From Kitasatospora xanthocidica (GTDB taxonomy: Bacteria > Actinomycetota > Actinomycetes > Streptomycetales > Streptomycetaceae), in assembly GCF_014656195.1 (NCBI RefSeq), contig NZ_BNBY01000004.1:154329-218328 (forward strand): a stretch of DNA of 64,000 bases. The letters are read 5' to 3'. A model generated the notes under the pieces. That model saw only the letters and a program-made list of their open reading frames with translations. It ran no database searches and was not told the DNA's origin. The position numbers and the translations under genes were made by a program. Within the stretch, counting starts at the first letter, position 1. Every line of letters starts with the position of its first letter. This document shows positions 8,096-15,614 of this stretch, in pieces.

Positions 8096-9841
8096 ATGCC
8101 GGCCTACGAGGTGTGGGCACCCCGCGCCGAATCCCGGGTCGACGTCGAAGTCGACGGTGTGGCACACGCGTTGGCCCGCTGCGCGGACCGGTCCGGCTGG
8201 TGGTCCGGCGAGGCCCCGGCGGGCGACTACGCCTTCCGCCTGGACGGCGGCCCGCCGCTGCCCGACCCGCGCTCACCGTGGCAGCCGGCCGGCCCGGACG
8301 GCCCGAGCCGCCCGGTGGACCACGCCGCGTTCCGCTGGTCCCGGACCGGCTGGCGCGGCCGCGCGCTGCCCGGCGCGGTGCTCTACGAGCTGCACATCGG
8401 CACCTTCACCGCGCGCGGCACCTTCGACGCCGCCGCCGAACACCTGGACCACCTGGTCGAGTTGGGCGTCGACTTCGTCGAGCTGATGCCGGTCTGCCCG
8501 TTCCCCGGCCGGCACGGCTGGGGCTACGACGGGGTCTCGCTCTGGGCCGTCCACGAGCCCTACGGTGGGCCCGAGGGGCTCAAGCGCTTCGTCGACGCCG
8601 CCCACCGCAAGGGCCTCGGCGTCGTCCTGGACGTCGTGCACAACCACCTCGGCCCGTCCGGCAACTACCTGCCCGCGTACGGGCCGTACTTCACCGACCG
8701 GCACCACACCCCGTGGGGCTCCGCGGTGAACCTGGACGCCCCCGGCTCGGACGAGGTGCGCGCCTACCTGATCGGCAGCGCGCTCGCCTGGCTGCGCGAC
8801 TACCGGATCGACGGCCTGCGGCTGGACGCCGTGCACGCCCTCGCGGACGACCGGGCCGTCCACTTCCTGGAGGAACTCTCCTCCGAGGTACGGACGTTGG
8901 CCGTCGCCACGAACCGCCCGCTGTTCCTGGTCGCCGAATCCGACCTCAACTCCCCGCGCACCACCGCCGCCCGCGAGGCCGGCGGCCAGGGCCTCACCGC
9001 CCAGTGGAGCGACGACTTCCACCACGCCCTGCACTGCGCGCTGACCGGCGAATCCCAGGGCTACTACGGGGACTTCGCGCACGAGCCGCTCGCCGCCGTC
9101 GCCAAGACGCTCACCCGGGGCTGGTTCCACGACGGCACCTGGTCCTCCTTCCGCGGCCGAAGCCACGGACGGCCGTTCCCCGCCGGTGAGGGCCACCGGC
9201 TGCTCGGCTACCTGCAGACCCACGACCAGATCGGCAACCGGGCGCTCGGCGACCGGCTCTCCCCCGCGCTCCCCGCCGGCCGGCTCGCCTGCGGCGCCGC
9301 CCTGGTGCTCACCTCGCCGTTCACCCCGATGCTGTTCATGGGCGAGGAGTGGGGCGCCGCGACCCCCTGGCAGTACTTCACCGACCACACCGACCCCGGC
9401 CTCGCGGAGGCCGTCCGGCAGGGCCGGCGGCGGGAGTTCGCCGAGCACGGCTGGTCCGCCGAGGCCGTCCCCGACCCGCAGGAGCCCGCCACCGTCCTGC
9501 GCTCGGTCCTCGACTGGACCGAGCCCCGGCGCACCCCGCACGCCGAACTGCTCGACTGGTACCGGACGTTGATCCGGCTGCGGCGCGACCGGCCGGAGCT
9601 CTCCGATCCCGACCTCGGCGCGGTGCGCGCGGACTTCGACGAGACGGCCGGCTGGCTGGTGGTGCACCGCGGACCGTACCGGGTCGCGGTCAACCTCGGG
9701 CCGCGGGAGGCCGCGCTGCCGCTCGGGGCCGCCGGGCGAGAGCTGGTCGCGGCCTTCGGCCCGGCCGCGCTGGACGGCACCGCGGTACGGCTGGCGGCGG
9801 ACGCCGTGGCCGTGGTCGCGGTGGCTGCGGACGCGGCGTAG
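8096..9841 (+). CDS. treZ: Malto-oligosyltrehalose trehalohydrolase TreZ
   Basis: 581 residues. It has an N-terminal CBM48-like domain (about 1-95), then a GH13 barrel: YELHIGTFTARGTFDAA, VDFVELMPV, GYDGVSLWAVHEPYGGPEGLKRFVDAAH, VVLDVVHNHLGPSGNYL, IDGLRLDAVHAL (nucleophile Asp) and LFLVAESDLN (acid Glu), ending with the LQTHDQIGNRALGDRL region. It releases free trehalose from maltooligosyl-trehalose made by TreY. The ATG follows the treY stop with no gap, the tightest coupling in this operon. Trehalose is a stress and spore protectant in streptomycetes. Confidence 0.96.
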   Translation: MPAYEVWAPRAESRVDVEVDGVAHALARCADRSGWWSGEAPAGDYAFRLDGGPPLPDPRSPWQPAGPDGPSRPVDHAAFRWSRTGWRGRALPGAVLYELHIGTFTARGTFDAAAEHLDHLVELGVDFVELMPVCPFPGRHGWGYDGVSLWAVHEPYGGPEGLKRFVDAAHRKGLGVVLDVVHNHLGPSGNYLPAYGPYFTDRHHTPWGSAVNLDAPGSDEVRAYLIGSALAWLRDYRIDGLRLDAVHALADDRAVHFLEELSSEVRTLAVATNRPLFLVAESDLNSPRTTAAREAGGQGLTAQWSDDFHHALHCALTGESQGYYGDFAHEPLAAVAKTLTRGWFHDGTWSSFRGRSHGRPFPAGEGHRLLGYLQTHDQIGNRALGDRLSPALPAGRLACGAALVLTSPFTPMLFMGEEWGAATPWQYFTDHTDPGLAEAVRQGRRREFAEHGWSAEAVPDPQEPATVLRSVLDWTEPRRTPHAELLDWYRTLIRLRRDRPELSDPDLGAVRADFDETAGWLVVHRGPYRVAVNLGPREAALPLGAAGRELVAAFGPAALDGTAVRLAADAVAVVAVAADAA

Positions 9842-9857
9842 GGCGCGTGGGACCGGT

Positions 9858-10751
9858 TCACCACAGGAAGGTGCCGATCCGCTCCCGCAGCGCGGGCGCG
9901 TCCAGGCCGTAGGCGGCCAGGTGCTCCGGGATCGAGCCGTAGTGCCGGTGCTCCTCGCGCGGCACGCCCAGTCCCAGCATCCGGTGCGGGCGGTCGGCCA
10001 GCGCCTCGTGCGCCGCGTTCGCCGAGGTGCCCGCCAGGTACGGCTCGACCAGCACCACGTCGGCCCGGTCCCCGACCGCCGCACGCAGCCCGGCCGCGTC
10101 GAAGGGGCGCACCGTCGCCGCGTACAGCACGGTGGCGTCCAGGCCCTCGGTGGCCGCGAGCACCGCGTCCAGCATCGGCCCGACGGCCAGCACCACACCG
10201 CGCGAGCCGGTGCGGACGGTGGTGAAGCGGCCCGGCTCGACCGCCACCGGCTCCGCGTTCTGGTGCGCCGAGAGCCGGACGTACACGTTGCGGTCGCCGT
10301 CCGCGTAGGCGTGCCGCAGCAGTTGCTCGGCCTCGTCCGGGTGGCCGGGGACGTGGACGGTCCAGTCCGGCAGGGTGTCCAGCAGGGCGACGTCGCCCGG
10401 GGACATGTGGGTACGGCCGCCGGCCGGCCAGTCGTAGGAGCCGGCCGCGCTGACCAGGACGGCGCCGACGCCCTGGTGGGTCAGGTCCAACTTGACCTGC
10501 TCGAAGGGCCGTTCGATCAGGAAGCTGGCGAAGGTGTGGGCGATCGGGCGCATCCCGGTGAGCGCGAGGCCGCCCGTGGCGCCGATCAGCAGCTGCTCCC
10601 GGATGCCGACGTTGACCACCCGGTCGGGATGGCGCTCCTGGGCCGGGGTGAAGGCGGCCGCCGTGATGTCGGCGAGCACCACGGCCAGCCGGGGGTCCTC
10701 GTCCAGCAGGCGGGAGGTGACGTCGACGAAGCGGTCGCGCATGGTGTCCAT
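9858..10751 (-). CDS. Transketolase C-terminal subunit (pyrimidine-binding/C-terminal domains)
   Basis: 297 residues starting MDTMRDRFVDVTSRLL. It corresponds to the second half of transketolase/DXPS-type enzymes: DRVVNVGIREQLLIGATGGLALTGMRPIAHTFASFL (thiamine pyrophosphate pyrimidine-binding domain with the activating Glu in IREQ), then a C-terminal domain with VLVEPYLAGTS. GAAAGGAA lies at good spacing before the ATG. It lies downstream of the N-terminal subunit gene (10871-11623), and together they would form one thiamine-diphosphate enzyme that moves two-carbon units between sugar phosphates. It ends 16 bp from treZ, convergent. Confidence 0.92.
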   Translation of the reverse strand: MDTMRDRFVDVTSRLLDEDPRLAVVLADITAAAFTPAQERHPDRVVNVGIREQLLIGATGGLALTGMRPIAHTFASFLIERPFEQVKLDLTHQGVGAVLVSAAGSYDWPAGGRTHMSPGDVALLDTLPDWTVHVPGHPDEAEQLLRHAYADGDRNVYVRLSAHQNAEPVAVEPGRFTTVRTGSRGVVLAVGPMLDAVLAATEGLDATVLYAATVRPFDAAGLRAAVGDRADVVLVEPYLAGTSANAAHEALADRPHRMLGLGVPREEHRHYGSIPEHLAAYGLDAPALRERIGTFLW

Positions 10752-10804
10752 CGGTGAAGTTCCTTTCGGGGGTGCGTGCTCAGCGTGCTCGGCGTGCTCT
10801 GGCG

Positions 10805-10860
10805 GGCGTCCTGGTCGTGGCGTCCTGGTCGGGGCGTCCTGGTCGGGGCGTCCTGGTCGG
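10805..10860. repeat. 14-bp tandem repeat, four copies, between the transketolase subunit genes
   Basis: GGCGTCCTGGTCG(T/G)(t) units of 14 bp run head to tail from 10805 to 10860; three of the four are identical. They fill most of the 119-bp gap between the two subunit genes. The open frame of the N-terminal subunit has already stopped at 10871. A slipped-strand origin is likely; an effect on read-through or mRNA structure is possible. Confidence 0.8.
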
Positions 10861-10870
10861 GGCCGGACGC

Positions 10871-11623
10871 TCAGTGGTTCTCCTTGGGCTCCACCCGGGC
10901 GACCACCACGTGCGGGCGGCCCGGGTGCTCGGCGGTGAAGGCCCGGTGCAGCGCCTCGTGGTCGCGGCCGTCCACCGTCGCGGTGGACCAGCCCTCGGCC
11001 GCGAAGCGCTGGGCGATGCCGCCCCGCCAGCCGTGCGTGGCCGAGGTGTTGTCGATCACCACCACGTGCAGCCGGTCCAGCCCGGACGCCCCGGCGAAGG
11101 CCACCGCCTCGTGGTTGGAGCCCTCGTCGAACTCGGCGTCGCCGACCAGCACCCACACCGCCGGGTCGGCCAGGCCCTGCGCCCGCAGCCCGAGTGCCGT
11201 GCCGACGCCCAGCGGGAGCCCGTGCCCGAGCGAGCCGGAGGAGATCTCCACGCCGGGGACCAGCGTGCGGTCCGGGTGGTGGCCGAGCGGCGAGTCGTAG
11301 CCGCCGAAGCTCGCCAGCACCTCGGGGTCGATGAAGCCCTTGGCCGCCAGCACCGCGTAGTACGCCATCGGGCCGTGGCCCTTGGAGAGCAGGAAGCGGT
11401 CGCGGTCCTGGTCCTCGGCGGTGGCCGGGGTGACGCGCAGGACCCGGTCGTACAGCACCCAGAGCACGTCCAGGGTGGAGGTGGCGGCCGGCCCGTGCTT
11501 CTCGGCGCCGGTCATCCGGCCCATCAGCGCCGGCAGGTCCTCGAACCGGGTGCCGGGACGGGCCTCCGGCAGGTCCTCGGAACGGGCGTCGGTCACGGTG
11601 TCCGCGGTTGCGTTCGTCGTCAT
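10871..11623 (-). CDS. Transketolase N-terminal subunit (thiamine diphosphate-binding domain)
   Basis: About 250 residues from ATG 11623; a GTG at 11629 is in frame two codons earlier and the mRNA is probably leaderless. The domain reads RDRFLLSKGHGPMAYYAVLAAKGF, then GVEISSGSLGHGLPLGVGTALG, and VWVLVGDAEFDEGSNHEA, which is the metal/diphosphate-binding G-D-x(n) motif (GDAEFDEGSN). This is the N-terminal half of transketolase, encoded separately from the C-terminal half downstream. It is divergent from soxR with a SoxR-type operator between (11631-11661), so it is probably induced by redox-cycling compounds and would feed the pentose phosphate pathway; that last step is inference. Confidence 0.92.
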   Translation of the reverse strand: MTTNATADTVTDARSEDLPEARPGTRFEDLPALMGRMTGAEKHGPAATSTLDVLWVLYDRVLRVTPATAEDQDRDRFLLSKGHGPMAYYAVLAAKGFIDPEVLASFGGYDSPLGHHPDRTLVPGVEISSGSLGHGLPLGVGTALGLRAQGLADPAVWVLVGDAEFDEGSNHEAVAFAGASGLDRLHVVVIDNTSATHGWRGGIAQRFAAEGWSTATVDGRDHEALHRAFTAEHPGRPHVVVARVEPKENH

Positions 11624-11630
11624 GACCACG

Positions 11631-11661
11631 ATGGTGCAACTTAAAGCCGACTTGAGGTCAA
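11631..11661 (-). promoter_or_regulatory. SoxR-type operator inside a 19-bp-spacer promoter driving the transketolase genes
   Basis: On the - strand TTGACC (11661-11656) and CACCAT (11636-11631) are separated by 19 bp, the over-long spacer typical of MerR-family activated promoters. The spacer region carries CCTCAAG-TCGG-CTTTAAG (11657-11640), which matches the classical SoxR box CCTCAAG-n4-CTTGAGG in the left arm exactly and at five of seven positions in the right arm. The start codon lies 7-13 nt past the -10, so the transcript would be leaderless. On the + strand, TACAGT at 11667-11672 sits about nine bases before the soxR ATG, so the same site can also control soxR. Confidence 0.75.
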
Positions 11662-11680
11662 GCGGTTACAGTGGGTGCCC

Positions 11681-12226
11681 ATGACCACCCTTCCGGACAG
11701 CCACCGAGCCCCCGGCCCGCACCACAGCGACCTGCTCACCATCGGCCAACTCGCCGACCGCAGCGGCCTCGCCGCATCGGCGCTGCGCTACTACGAGACC
11801 CTCGGCCTGATCCACGCCACCCGCACCTCCGGCGGCCAGCGCCGCTACACCCGCGGCACGCTGCGCCGGATCGCGTTCGTCCGCGCCGCCCAACGGGTCG
11901 GCCTCTCCCTGGACGAGGCCAGGGTCGCCCTCGACCGCCTCCCCGACCGCCCGGCGCCCAGCCGCGCCGAATGGGACCGGGTCGCCGAGTCCTGGCAGAG
12001 CCGGATCGACGAACAGATCGCCGAACTCGAACTGCTGAAGCTCAAGCTGTCCGGCTGCATCGGCTGCGGCTGCCTCTCACTGTCCCGCTGCGCCCTCTAC
12101 AACGCCGGCGACCGCGCCGCCGAGGCCGGCCCCGGCGCCCGCTACCTGCTCACCCGCGACCCGGCCGGCGGGCCCGAGCCGGTCTCCCCCGACGCCGACG
12201 CCTGCGGAGCCGGTGAACGCGGGTGA
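11681..12226 (+). CDS. soxR: Redox-sensitive transcriptional activator SoxR (MerR family, [2Fe-2S])
   Basis: 181 residues from ATG 11681 (a GTG at 11675 is also in frame). The N-terminal MerR winged helix reads LLTIGQLADRSGLAASALRYYETLGLI...GGQRRY, followed by a dimerisation helix (about 98-124). The cluster ligands are C126-x2-C129-x-C131-x5-C137 in CIGCGCLSLSRC, the exact SoxR spacing. SoxR senses redox-cycling molecules by oxidation of the cluster and activates promoters with over-long spacers. TACAGT lies about nine bases before the ATG and there is no ribosome-binding site, so the mRNA is probably leaderless. The C-terminal tail (~40 residues) is longer than in enteric SoxR, as usual in actinomycetes. 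Confidence 0.95.
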   Translation: MTTLPDSHRAPGPHHSDLLTIGQLADRSGLAASALRYYETLGLIHATRTSGGQRRYTRGTLRRIAFVRAAQRVGLSLDEARVALDRLPDRPAPSRAEWDRVAESWQSRIDEQIAELELLKLKLSGCIGCGCLSLSRCALYNAGDRAAEAGPGARYLLTRDPAGGPEPVSPDADACGAGERG

Positions 12227-12269
12227 AAACGGTTTGGCGTGCCGGCCCCGCCCCGCCTACCGTGCGCCC

Positions 12270-13223
12270 ATGCTGCCCCTGGTGGAGACGGACGAGGACT
12301 GGGACGCGGTCGTCCCCGACGAAGCGGTGATGCGCCCCGGCGCCGCGGCCCTCTGCGCCCGGCTCGGCGTCGGCGGCCTGCCGCTGGAACGCTTCGCGGA
12401 GGGCTCCGTCCCCGTCTACGCCGTCGGCGACGAGCACGTCCTCAAGCTGTTCCCCGCCCCCAGCGCCCAGGACGGCCGCACCGAGGAGCGCGTCCTCGGC
12501 CACCTCCGGGGAGCGCTGCCGATCCCCACCCCGGAGGTCCGGGCGGCCGGCGCGTACGTCAACGGCTGGCACTACGTCCTGATGTCCCGGCTGCCCGGCG
12601 AGGGCCTCGCACCCGCCTGGCCGCGCATCCCGCGGCCCGACCGCGAACGGATCGCCCACGACTGCGGCGAGGCGCTCGCCGCCCTGCACGCCCTCGACCC
12701 CGAACCGCTCGCCGACGCGCTCGGCCCCGGCGACTGGCCCGCCTTCCTCGCCCGCCAGCGGGCCGGCGCCGTCACCCGGCAGCGCGAGCGCGGCCTGCCG
12801 GAGGCCTGGGCGGAGCAGATCCCCGACTTCCTCGCCGCCGCCCCGCTCCCGGCGGCCCCCGGACGCGCCCTGCTGCACACCGAGTTCATGCGCGAGCACC
12901 TGCTCACCGACCCGACCGCCGGCTGGCGCCTCACCGGCCTGTTCGACTTCGAGCCCGCGATGATCGGCGACCCGGCCTACGACCTGGTCGCCGTCGGCCT
13001 CTTCACCACCCGCGCCGACCCGGGCTTGCTCGGCCGACTGCTGGCCGCGTACGGCCGCCCCTTCGACCCCCGCCTGCTGATGGCGTACACCCTGCTCCAC
13101 GTCTACAGCAATCTGCCCTGGTACCTACGGGAGTTGAAGCCGACGGCGCGCACGCTGGACGACCTCGCCGAGGAGTGGTTCGGGGTGGCTCAAGGCTTCG
13201 GATCGGTGCGCAGCAGGCTGTAG
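12270..13223 (+). CDS. Aminoglycoside phosphotransferase/choline-kinase-fold protein
   Basis: 317 residues from ATG 12270; TACCGT ends seven bases before it, suggesting a leaderless mRNA. A GTG at 12213 is in frame but overlaps soxR and adds unconserved residues. The fold is shown by the ATP-binding Lys in 'EHVLKLFPAP', the catalytic loop LLHTEFMREHLL and the metal-binding GLFDFEPAMIGDPAYDLVA. In the loop the usual HxDxxxxN is replaced by H-T-E...E-H, a variant found in hygromycin phosphotransferase-like proteins. Substrate unknown. Its last 34 bp overlap the 3' end of the convergent acetyltransferase gene. Confidence 0.85.
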   Translation: MLPLVETDEDWDAVVPDEAVMRPGAAALCARLGVGGLPLERFAEGSVPVYAVGDEHVLKLFPAPSAQDGRTEERVLGHLRGALPIPTPEVRAAGAYVNGWHYVLMSRLPGEGLAPAWPRIPRPDRERIAHDCGEALAALHALDPEPLADALGPGDWPAFLARQRAGAVTRQRERGLPEAWAEQIPDFLAAAPLPAAPGRALLHTEFMREHLLTDPTAGWRLTGLFDFEPAMIGDPAYDLVAVGLFTTRADPGLLGRLLAAYGRPFDPRLLMAYTLLHVYSNLPWYLRELKPTARTLDDLAEEWFGVAQGFGSVRSRL

Positions 13224-13726
13224 ACGACCCCGTCCCGCCACTCGCCGTCCCGGAAGGTGGCGCCGCGCCGCACGCCCTCGCGGGTGAAGCCGGCCTTCTC
13301 CAGGGCGCGCTGCTCGGCGACATTGGTGACCTCGGTGTCCGCCTCCAGCCGCATCACCGTCGTGTGCGCGAACAGGTAGCGCGCCAGCTGCCGTTGGGCC
13401 TCGGTGCCGAGACCCCGGCCGCACAGCTCCGCGCGGAGCTGGATGCCGATGTTCCAGTAGGACGTGTTGGGACCGGCGTTCACCCGACGCCAGGAGACGA
13501 AGCCCGCGAACTCGCCCCCGGCCCGGACCGCCAGCGCCGACTGCTCGTCGGAGAACAGGCCGTTCTCGGCCCAGATCCGGCGGAACCGGCCGGGGTCACG
13601 CCAGCCGAACCACTGGAACGGAGCCAACTGTTCGGGGCCGGCGACCAGCGCGTCCAGCTGCGGGAGGTCGGTCTCGGCGATCGGGCTGAGGGCGATCGGG
13701 CTGAGGGCGATCGGTTCGTCGGTCAT
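13190..13726 (-). CDS. GNAT acetyltransferase, RimJ/RimL type (copy 1 of tandem pair)
   Basis: 178 residues from ATG 13726. The acetyl-CoA site is QLRAELCGRGLGTEAQRQLARYLF, and the end has the RimJ-like EQRALEKAGFTREGVRRGATFRDGEWRDGVVYSLLRTD. Its N-terminus has a duplicated five-residue unit (IALSP x2), encoded by a 15-bp tandem repeat at about 13680-13709. The gene directly downstream of the second copy (13774-14301) encodes a clear paralogue, with near-identical C-terminal 'FRDGEWRD..YSLLRTDP'. Tail-to-tail overlap of 34 bp with the phosphotransferase gene. Substrate unknown; N-terminal protein acetylation or antibiotic modification are possibilities. Confidence 0.88.
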   Translation of the reverse strand: MTDEPIALSPIALSPIAETDLPQLDALVAGPEQLAPFQWFGWRDPGRFRRIWAENGLFSDEQSALAVRAGGEFAGFVSWRRVNAGPNTSYWNIGIQLRAELCGRGLGTEAQRQLARYLFAHTTVMRLEADTEVTNVAEQRALEKAGFTREGVRRGATFRDGEWRDGVVYSLLRTDPKP

Positions 13727-13773
13727 ACCGACCCCAACGGCCCTCACCCGTACGTCGGTTCCTCAGCGGTTCC

Positions 13774-14301
13774 TCAGCGCGCGGGCCGGGGGTCGGTGCG
13801 CAGCAGGCTGTAGAGCACCACGTCCCGCCATTCGCCGTCGCGGAAGGTCTGCGCGCGCTGCACGCCCTCACGGGTGAAGCCGACCTTCTCCAGCACGCGC
13901 TGCTCGGCACGGTTGGCGGACTCGGTCTCCGCCTCCAGCCGCATCACCGGCGAATGCGCGAACAGGTAGTCGACGAACAGCCGATGGGCCCGGGTGCCGA
14001 TACCCCGGCCGCGCGCCCCGGGCAGCAGCTGCGCGCCCAGATTCCAGTACGGGGCGGCCGGGGACGCGCTTTCCCGCATCGCGGCGGCATAGCCGCAGAA
14101 TTCGCCGCCGGCGGTGATCGCGAGCGTCCACTGCTCATCCGTGAGCAGCCCGTTCTCGCCCCAGACCCGGCGGATGCGGTCCGGCTGCCGCCAGCCGGAC
14201 CACAGGTGTTCGCCCATGACGTCGGGGTCGTTCAGGAGGGAGAGGAACTGCGGGAAGTCGGCTTCGGCTATCGGGCGCAGGGAGATCTGTTCCTGGTTCA
14301 T
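13774..14301 (-). CDS. GNAT acetyltransferase, RimJ/RimL type (copy 2 of tandem pair)
   Basis: 175 residues from ATG 14301. It has the acetyl-CoA loop ARGRGIGTRAHRLFVDYLFAHSPVMRLEAET and the same C-terminal motif (EQRVLEKVGFTREGVQRAQTFRDGEWRDVVLYSLLRTDP) as the next gene, with which it shares overall layout. The pair arose by tandem duplication and later diverged in the N-terminal half, where the substrate pocket lies. The upstream region carries a four-copy 20-bp repeat (14381-14460) 80 bp before the start. No strong ribosome-binding site is seen. Confidence 0.88.
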   Translation of the reverse strand: MNQEQISLRPIAEADFPQFLSLLNDPDVMGEHLWSGWRQPDRIRRVWGENGLLTDEQWTLAITAGGEFCGYAAAMRESASPAAPYWNLGAQLLPGARGRGIGTRAHRLFVDYLFAHSPVMRLEAETESANRAEQRVLEKVGFTREGVQRAQTFRDGEWRDVVLYSLLRTDPRPAR

Positions 14302-14380
14302 GCCTGCGAGAACGCCCGCTCGGGCGCGGCGGTTCCGCAATCGGCCGAGGAATTCCGGCAGATCTCTTTTCGTCGCGGAT

Positions 14381-14460
14381 TTACTGCGCTGACATTCTCT
14401 TTACTGCGCCGGAGCCCCCTTTACCGCGCCCGAATTCCCTTTACTGCGCCTGACGTCGGG
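14381..14460. repeat. Four perfect-phase 20-bp tandem repeats
   Basis: TTACTGCGC begins at 14381, 14401, 14421 (TTACCGCGC) and 14441, exactly 20 bp apart, followed by partly conserved GA(c/a)TTCCCT-like sequence. The array covers the 3' end and stop codon of the FGE-like gene (its last ~13 codons) and the promoter region of acetyltransferase copy 2. Two helical turns of spacing would place protein-binding sites on one face of the DNA, so it could be an operator array; it may equally be a neutral minisatellite. Confidence 0.85.
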
Positions 14461-15083
14461 CTGCACGCGCGAATCGAGCGGGCGACCCGGAATCCCACGT
14501 CGTCGATCCCCAGCGTCGGGTGGCTGCGGCGGCGGACGGAGGCGCGGCAGCTCCAGTGCTCGTCGAACCAGCCGCCGCCGCGCAGGACGCGGTAGCTGCC
14601 GTACACCTCGGGGTCGTACAGGTCCCAGCACCACTCCCACACGTTGCCGAGCAGGTCGTACAACCCGTAGGCGTTCGGGAGGAGTTCGCCCACCTCGTGC
14701 GGGCGCTCGCCGGAGTTCGCGCGGTGCCAGGCGATCTCGTCCAGCGGGCCGTAGCGGGGGCCGTCCGTACCGGCGCGGCAGGCGTGTTCCCATTCGGCCT
14801 CGGTGGGCAGCCGGTAGCCGTCGGCGGCACGGTCCCAGACCACGTCCTCGCCATCCGACTGGTAGGCGGGGGTGAGGCCTTCGCGGCGGGAGAGCTCGTT
14901 GCAGTACCGGACGGCGTCGTGCCACGACACGCTGTGCGCTGGGTGGCGGTCACCGGCCACGCCCTCGTACTGCTCACGGGTGACCGGACAGGCCGCCAGC
15001 TCGAACGAGGCGACGTCGACGGCCCAACTGCGCTGGGTGCGACGGTCGGAGAGCGTGACCCGGCCGGCCGGTACGGTGATCAT
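14421..15083 (-). CDS. Formylglycine-generating-enzyme-like protein (SUMF1/EgtB/PvdO fold)
   Basis: 220 residues. The fold signature is RLPTEAEWEHACRAG, then NAYGLYDLLGNVWEWCWDLYDPEVYGSYRVLRGGGWFDEHWSCRASVRRRSHPTLGIDDVGFRVAR; split here for length: 'LGNVWEWCWD' and 'VLRGGGW..' are the hallmark segments. True FGE enzymes have two copper-binding Cys just after the GGSW-like motif; here the first position is not Cys and only one Cys (WSCRAS) follows, so formylglycine formation is unlikely. It is shorter than most FGEs. The C-terminal ~13 residues are encoded by a 20-bp tandem repeat and look like a recent extension. Role unknown. Confidence 0.85.
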   Translation of the reverse strand: MITVPAGRVTLSDRRTQRSWAVDVASFELAACPVTREQYEGVAGDRHPAHSVSWHDAVRYCNELSRREGLTPAYQSDGEDVVWDRAADGYRLPTEAEWEHACRAGTDGPRYGPLDEIAWHRANSGERPHEVGELLPNAYGLYDLLGNVWEWCWDLYDPEVYGSYRVLRGGGWFDEHWSCRASVRRRSHPTLGIDDVGFRVARSIRACSPTSGAVKGIRAR

Positions 15084-15179
15084 CCGGCGATCCTACGGCT
15101 TGCCCCACTGGCGCCCGCCCCGCCACGCGCCCGAGGATGAGTTCCGTCCTGGCGGAACATCGGAAGGGTGGCGACGACC

Positions 15180-15611
15180 ATGGCGGAGACGAAGGTCAGC
15201 ACGGTGGTGGAGGCCCCGGCCGAGCGGGTATGGGAACTGATCGGGAGCTTCCACGGCCTCGGCGACTGGCACCCGGACCTGCCCGAGAGCAGCCTCGGCA
15301 ACGAGCTGACGGGCAACGCGATCGGCGCGGTGCGGGTGTTCGAGTTCGACGGCACCGTGCTGCACGAGACCCTGCTCGGCTACGACGAGGACGCCCGGAG
15401 CTACACGTACAGCTTCCCCGACGGGACGTTCCACCTGGACGGTTACCGGGCGACGCTCAGGGTCACCCCGGTCACCGAGCTGGGCGCCAGCTTCGTGGAG
15501 TGGAAGGCGACGTACGACGCCGAGGCCGCGCACCGGAAGGAGTCGGGCGACCTGGTGCGCGGCGTCTTCGCGTCCGGCCTCGCCGCCCTGCGCGAGCGCT
15601 TCGCGGCGTGA
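15180..15611 (+). CDS. SRPBCC (START-like) family protein
   Basis: 143 residues from ATG 15180 (an in-frame GTG at 15168 is too close to the GGAAGG site). The N-terminus KVSTVVEAPAERVWELIGSFHGLGDWHPDLPES is the classic opening of polyketide-cyclase/START-like hydrophobic pocket proteins, and the end has the matching long helix (RGVFASGLAALRERFA). These proteins bind small hydrophobic ligands or act as cyclases; no ligand can be inferred. It stands alone, convergent with the next membrane protein gene with three bases between stops. Confidence 0.85.
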   Translation: MAETKVSTVVEAPAERVWELIGSFHGLGDWHPDLPESSLGNELTGNAIGAVRVFEFDGTVLHETLLGYDEDARSYTYSFPDGTFHLDGYRATLRVTPVTELGASFVEWKATYDAEAAHRKESGDLVRGVFASGLAALRERFAA

Positions 15612-15614
15612 GGA

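Noticed and set aside
5492..8167. Long antisense frame opposite treY
   Set aside because: No motifs and Gly/Arg/Val-rich; treY on the other strand is certain.
1324..9189. An open + strand frame of more than 2,600 codons overlapping the HEPN, glgX, treY and treZ genes
   Set aside because: It is a stop-poor frame caused by very high GC; it has no domain signal, crosses opposite-strand and other-frame genes with clear motifs, and is dominated by Arg, Pro and Ala.
12213..12269. GTG start inside soxR for the phosphotransferase
   Set aside because: The added residues look unconserved and the ATG 12270 has a leaderless-type -10 box at proper distance.
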